Assembly (NCBI GenBank): GCA_026168455.1
Contig: CM047431.1
Span: 54,178,039-54,242,038, forward strand
Source of the DNA: Theocolax elegans
Lineage: Eukaryota > Arthropoda > Insecta > Hymenoptera > Cerocephalidae
Reading direction: 5' to 3'
Length of the DNA: 64,000 nt
Shown piece by piece: positions 61,901 to 64,000 of this stretch. Within the stretch, counting starts at the first letter, position 1. Every line of letters begins with the position of its first letter. The notes below the pieces were generated by a model, which was given only the letters and a program-made list of their open reading frames with translations, ran no database searches and had not been told where the DNA came from. The position numbers and the translations under genes are program-made.

Positions 61901-64000
61901 ACAAAATTCTTATAAATTATTTTGTTATTGGCCGAAATATGAGACAAATTTGTCCAAAGTATGGCGCAAGTGTGGGATTACTTTTGCTACACTTTATTTT
62001 TAGGTTATATTAATTATAAAATTGGGCAAGGAAAGAAATTAAAAATAATTTAATATTACCCGATTTACACCTGAAAGAAAATTCATACATATTTTTCCAA
62101 AAGATTCCAAGGTCCTAGGTGAATTTCATCCTTTTCATCAAAGTCGTCGCAGCACGTCATTTCAAGTCGATGTTGAGGGTTAGACTGATACATCGGCGTC
62201 AAGAAAAATTTCTTAGTGACCAGTAAAGGCAGTAAACAAGAAGTCATTTGATTGCTGGTTACTAAGGAACGTTTGTGAAATTTACTAACTTTTGCAAACT
62301 TCTCCCAAACTTGGAATGCATGAGTTGTCAAGTTTGGGATATTCTTATTGTACAAGTTTATTCTCAGTGTAATTAAATATGTGTTATGGTTAAGAGGATG
62401 TCGAACTCAGAAAATAATTATGTTTTGCTTTTTTTTTTATAAAAAAAATGAATGAATTTTTTTAAAAACCCTGAACATTAGGGTGTTAGGCATGTTTCAA
62501 ATAATATGCCCAAATTTTTCCAAATTATTAAATCCATAATTTGTTACGATGTTTGCAGGGTTGAAAGTTTATGCTTTTTTTCTGCCTTATAATTACCGGC
62601 CAAAAATTGTTCACTTAAAAATCATTTAAAAAATAATTATTTCCTAAAAAAGTCGAAACGTCAAGCCCTTTCTAAGGTTTAAACCTTTCAATCACGCAAT
62701 TAAGGCAAATTGGTCCAGAAGTTTAAATATAGGTTTCCGACGCATTTTTTCGCAATCCTAATGGTGATTCTATAATCTTTCTTTATCAATCAAAGAATTC
62801 CAAGGATAAAAAGCATATGTTACTCATCAAATTTCACCGCTAACGTATCAAATTCTCAAAAACAAATGTTTTTTGACAATTGTTTATTTATAATAATTAT
62901 AAACAATCATATTATTCATAAAATACCTCCATGACTTAATATCCTACATACAGTAATACATAAAAAAATTAAAAATTTCAAAATCCTGTATCAATTCTGA
63001 TAAATATGAAAAAAGAAGAAAGAAAATTAAAACGCCTATATATGTGTGACTGAAGTGCTAAGCTATTCGTATGAATTGTTGTTCAGATTTTTAATTCAAT
63101 ATTTCGGATATAATTTTTGGGTTGAAGGTTGCAAATCCTTGTAATTTGGGTCCGACATCCCGTTAAGTGAAAATGTATAGGTGTATATAGCTTACCCCAA
63201 GGCAAGAATCGTCGAGTGTACGGCGTTTGTCGTGTTTGCCGATGTGGGACCAGGGTGTGGACCAACGATTTCCTCCATCTTTCGACGATTCATTTTGCAT
63301 GTTTATAATGGCATTCCCATCGTGAGTTCTCGCCACTGTCGGAGTGCAATCCTTGAAACATGGATTATCGAATGCATACGCTTCGTCAACGATTTCTGGA
63401 TCAGTTACCAACACGAGGTGTTTTCCTGTAAGGAAACAATCATATTTTTAGGTTTATTGTAAATTTTTTATCATTTTTAAATAATACATTGTTTTTAAAG
63501 AGAGGTAAACGTATAAATTTAAGTTCAAACATGTGTTTTGCAGTAGTACAATTTTAAGGATCTTGCACTAAAACGTCGAGATTGGCAATCTCAATTATTC
63601 CCGCACTTATGTTACTTATATTTTTTTACTAAAAAATTATATTTAAGATTACGATGTTAATTCAAATTTGACGTTTTAACTCGATAAAAGTTTTTTTCAC
63701 TCAAAGAAATTTCGGGAGTATTTTTACCAACTCTGAGTGACAAAGAATTGAGCTGTTCCGGGGAAAAATTGCTCTCTCGGTAATGGTAGTAGAGTTACCG
63801 ATATATTTACCATTTTGCATATAAGAGACATACGAATATGTTGTCAGAGAGTGTCGCTCGATTACGAATGTACCATTTGTTGGTACAATCGGTATCTCGA
63901 CATTATCGGCAACAACAATTGAACGCGATAAAAGTATTAAAGAAAAAAGTGTTAGCAACCTAGAAAGCGAGTAGAAAATGCAACAACAAATATTTCTAAT
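55980..64000 (-). CDS. Large PDZ-domain scaffold protein, 5' end outside the window
   Basis: Exons on the - strand, all in frame: 63811-64000 (partial), 63196-63425, 60239-60389, 59529-60139, 59117-59458, 55980-57500; about 1014 residues in the window. The first exon carries a strongly hydrophobic stretch (LLTLFSLILLSRSIVVA), a signal peptide or membrane segment, then two N-glycosylation-type sites. A tail with DEAYAFDNPCFKD follows. The PDZ domain (TKVSVVALRSRDF, carboxylate loop GLGF, GIFVKDLLHRGPA, HPGDRISSV, EDALTILSYA) spans two exons. The remaining about 790 residues look disordered, with KRKAPAPP, KRKAPLPPP and KKPPVPPRR (possible SH3 ligands) and a Cys/His cluster CPGCDHRGGHHTC. I do not recognise the orthologue. 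A good acceptor at 63960 suggests the first listed exon may begin at 63959. A scaffold role at a membrane is inference. Confidence 0.82.
58581..58862. mobile_element. Palindromic MITE in an intron of the PDZ gene
   Basis: Left end ACACTGAGAAAAATTTTACA; right end, inverted, ACACGGAGAGAAATTTTGTA. The halves mirror each other further in (AAATCACAGACTGACAAATT against AGTTTATCAGTCCGTGATTT, and ACTATAG against CTATAGT). About 280 bases, AT-rich, non-coding. Confidence 0.75.
60750..60869 (-). CDS. Candidate alternative terminal exon of the PDZ gene
   Basis: Inside the 2.8-kb intron between exons 63196-63425 and 60239-60389, an AG acceptor (AATTCAG) opens a 39-codon frame starting QKPTMPLGALIITEKFAQ and ending ETLSQW with TAA at 60750-60752. 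The upstream exon ends in phase 0, as this one requires. A - strand AATAAA lies at 60716-60721, 29 bases past the stop. Its base composition is more balanced than the surrounding intron. Used as a last exon it would give a short isoform with the N-terminal region but no PDZ domain. It cannot serve as an internal exon with its nearby GTAACG donor, because the phase would then break the PDZ frame. Confidence 0.4.
   Translation of the reverse strand, partial: QKPTMPLGALIITEKFAQKPSDSSVGFISGYKQETLSQW
61000..62635. repeat. 513-bp tandem duplication with an insertion in the second copy
   Basis: Block A (61000-61237) recurs apparently unchanged at 61513-61750. Block B (61238-61515) recurs at 62357-62635 with one extra T. 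Order: A, B, A', insertion, B'. The first B stops inside the TTAA element that continues after B', so the duplicated unit includes the left 240 bases of that element. The two copies share a short ATA at the join. Near-identity indicates a recent event, or an assembly artefact. Confidence 0.88.
61751..62356. mobile_element. 606-bp insertion rich in CAAACTTG-type repeats
   Basis: Present between A' and B' but absent at the equivalent A/B junction, so it is an insertion in one copy or was lost from the other. It contains AAGTTTGGCCAAACTT (a perfect 16-base palindrome at 61768-61783). It also has a 74-base inverted repeat: 61814-61887 and 62286-62359, the latter touching B'. Variants of CAAACTTG recur throughout the left part. 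No clear target duplication is seen and no transposase frame. The family is unknown. Confidence 0.6.
62394..63162. mobile_element. TTAA-flanked MITE, family B, copy 2
   Basis: Bounded by TTAA at 62390-62393 and 63163-63166. The ends are GAGGATGTCGAACTC and GGGTCCGACATCCCG, matching the copy at 328-763 in reverse orientation. It is longer (769 against 436 bases). Its left 240 bases are repeated at 61275-61515 by the local duplication. It lies in an intron of the PDZ gene. Confidence 0.7.

Noticed and set aside
62083..62355. 90-residue frame on the - strand and its 99-residue partner at 61704 on the + strand
   Set aside because: They share a peptide only because the 74-bp inverted repeat is read in both directions; not coding.

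Overview
The window is an AT-rich animal nuclear segment from an insect, and Hymenoptera is my best guess. The signs are spliced genes with GT/AG introns, an insect-type odorant receptor, an intronless protein kinase A catalytic subunit, dense dinucleotide microsatellites, and many palindromic DNA-transposon derivatives. The order is an inference; no species is claimed.

Layout. At 1-763 two short TTAA-flanked inverted-repeat elements abut. At 764-9354 lies microsatellite-rich, apparently non-coding DNA downstream of the kinase gene. The protein kinase A catalytic subunit is at 9355-10416 (-), with a CpG-rich 5' flank. At 11061-25389 is a long stretch without a gene I can support. A CpG-rich promoter region (25390-25930) leads into a three-exon, highly charged prothymosin-like nuclear protein gene (25931-31014, +), whose 3' flank carries a diverged tandem duplication.

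From 34 kb onward three + genes follow. The first is a nine-exon secreted pepsin-family protein (34172-39072) with both catalytic triads altered. The second is a six-exon odorant receptor (39957-52474) with introns swollen by transposons. The third is single-exon CRIPT (53347-53649). On the - strand, a large PDZ-domain protein (55980 to beyond 64000) converges on CRIPT.

The introns record nested transposition: a TTAA element inside a SINE; a 0.94-kb palindrome inside a LINE RNase H gene; a 2.0-kb mariner-type palindrome; a 1.6-kb palindrome carrying a 28-bp satellite; and a 513-bp tandem duplication with a 606-bp insertion in one copy.

The genes do not form one pathway. The most interesting protein is the apparent pseudoprotease, which keeps an intact 385-residue reading frame across nine exons while losing the glycine of both catalytic motifs. 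The other point of note is a candidate alternative terminal exon that would give the PDZ gene a short isoform without its PDZ domain. All exon models are manual splice-site readings, checked only for frame continuity and family resemblance.
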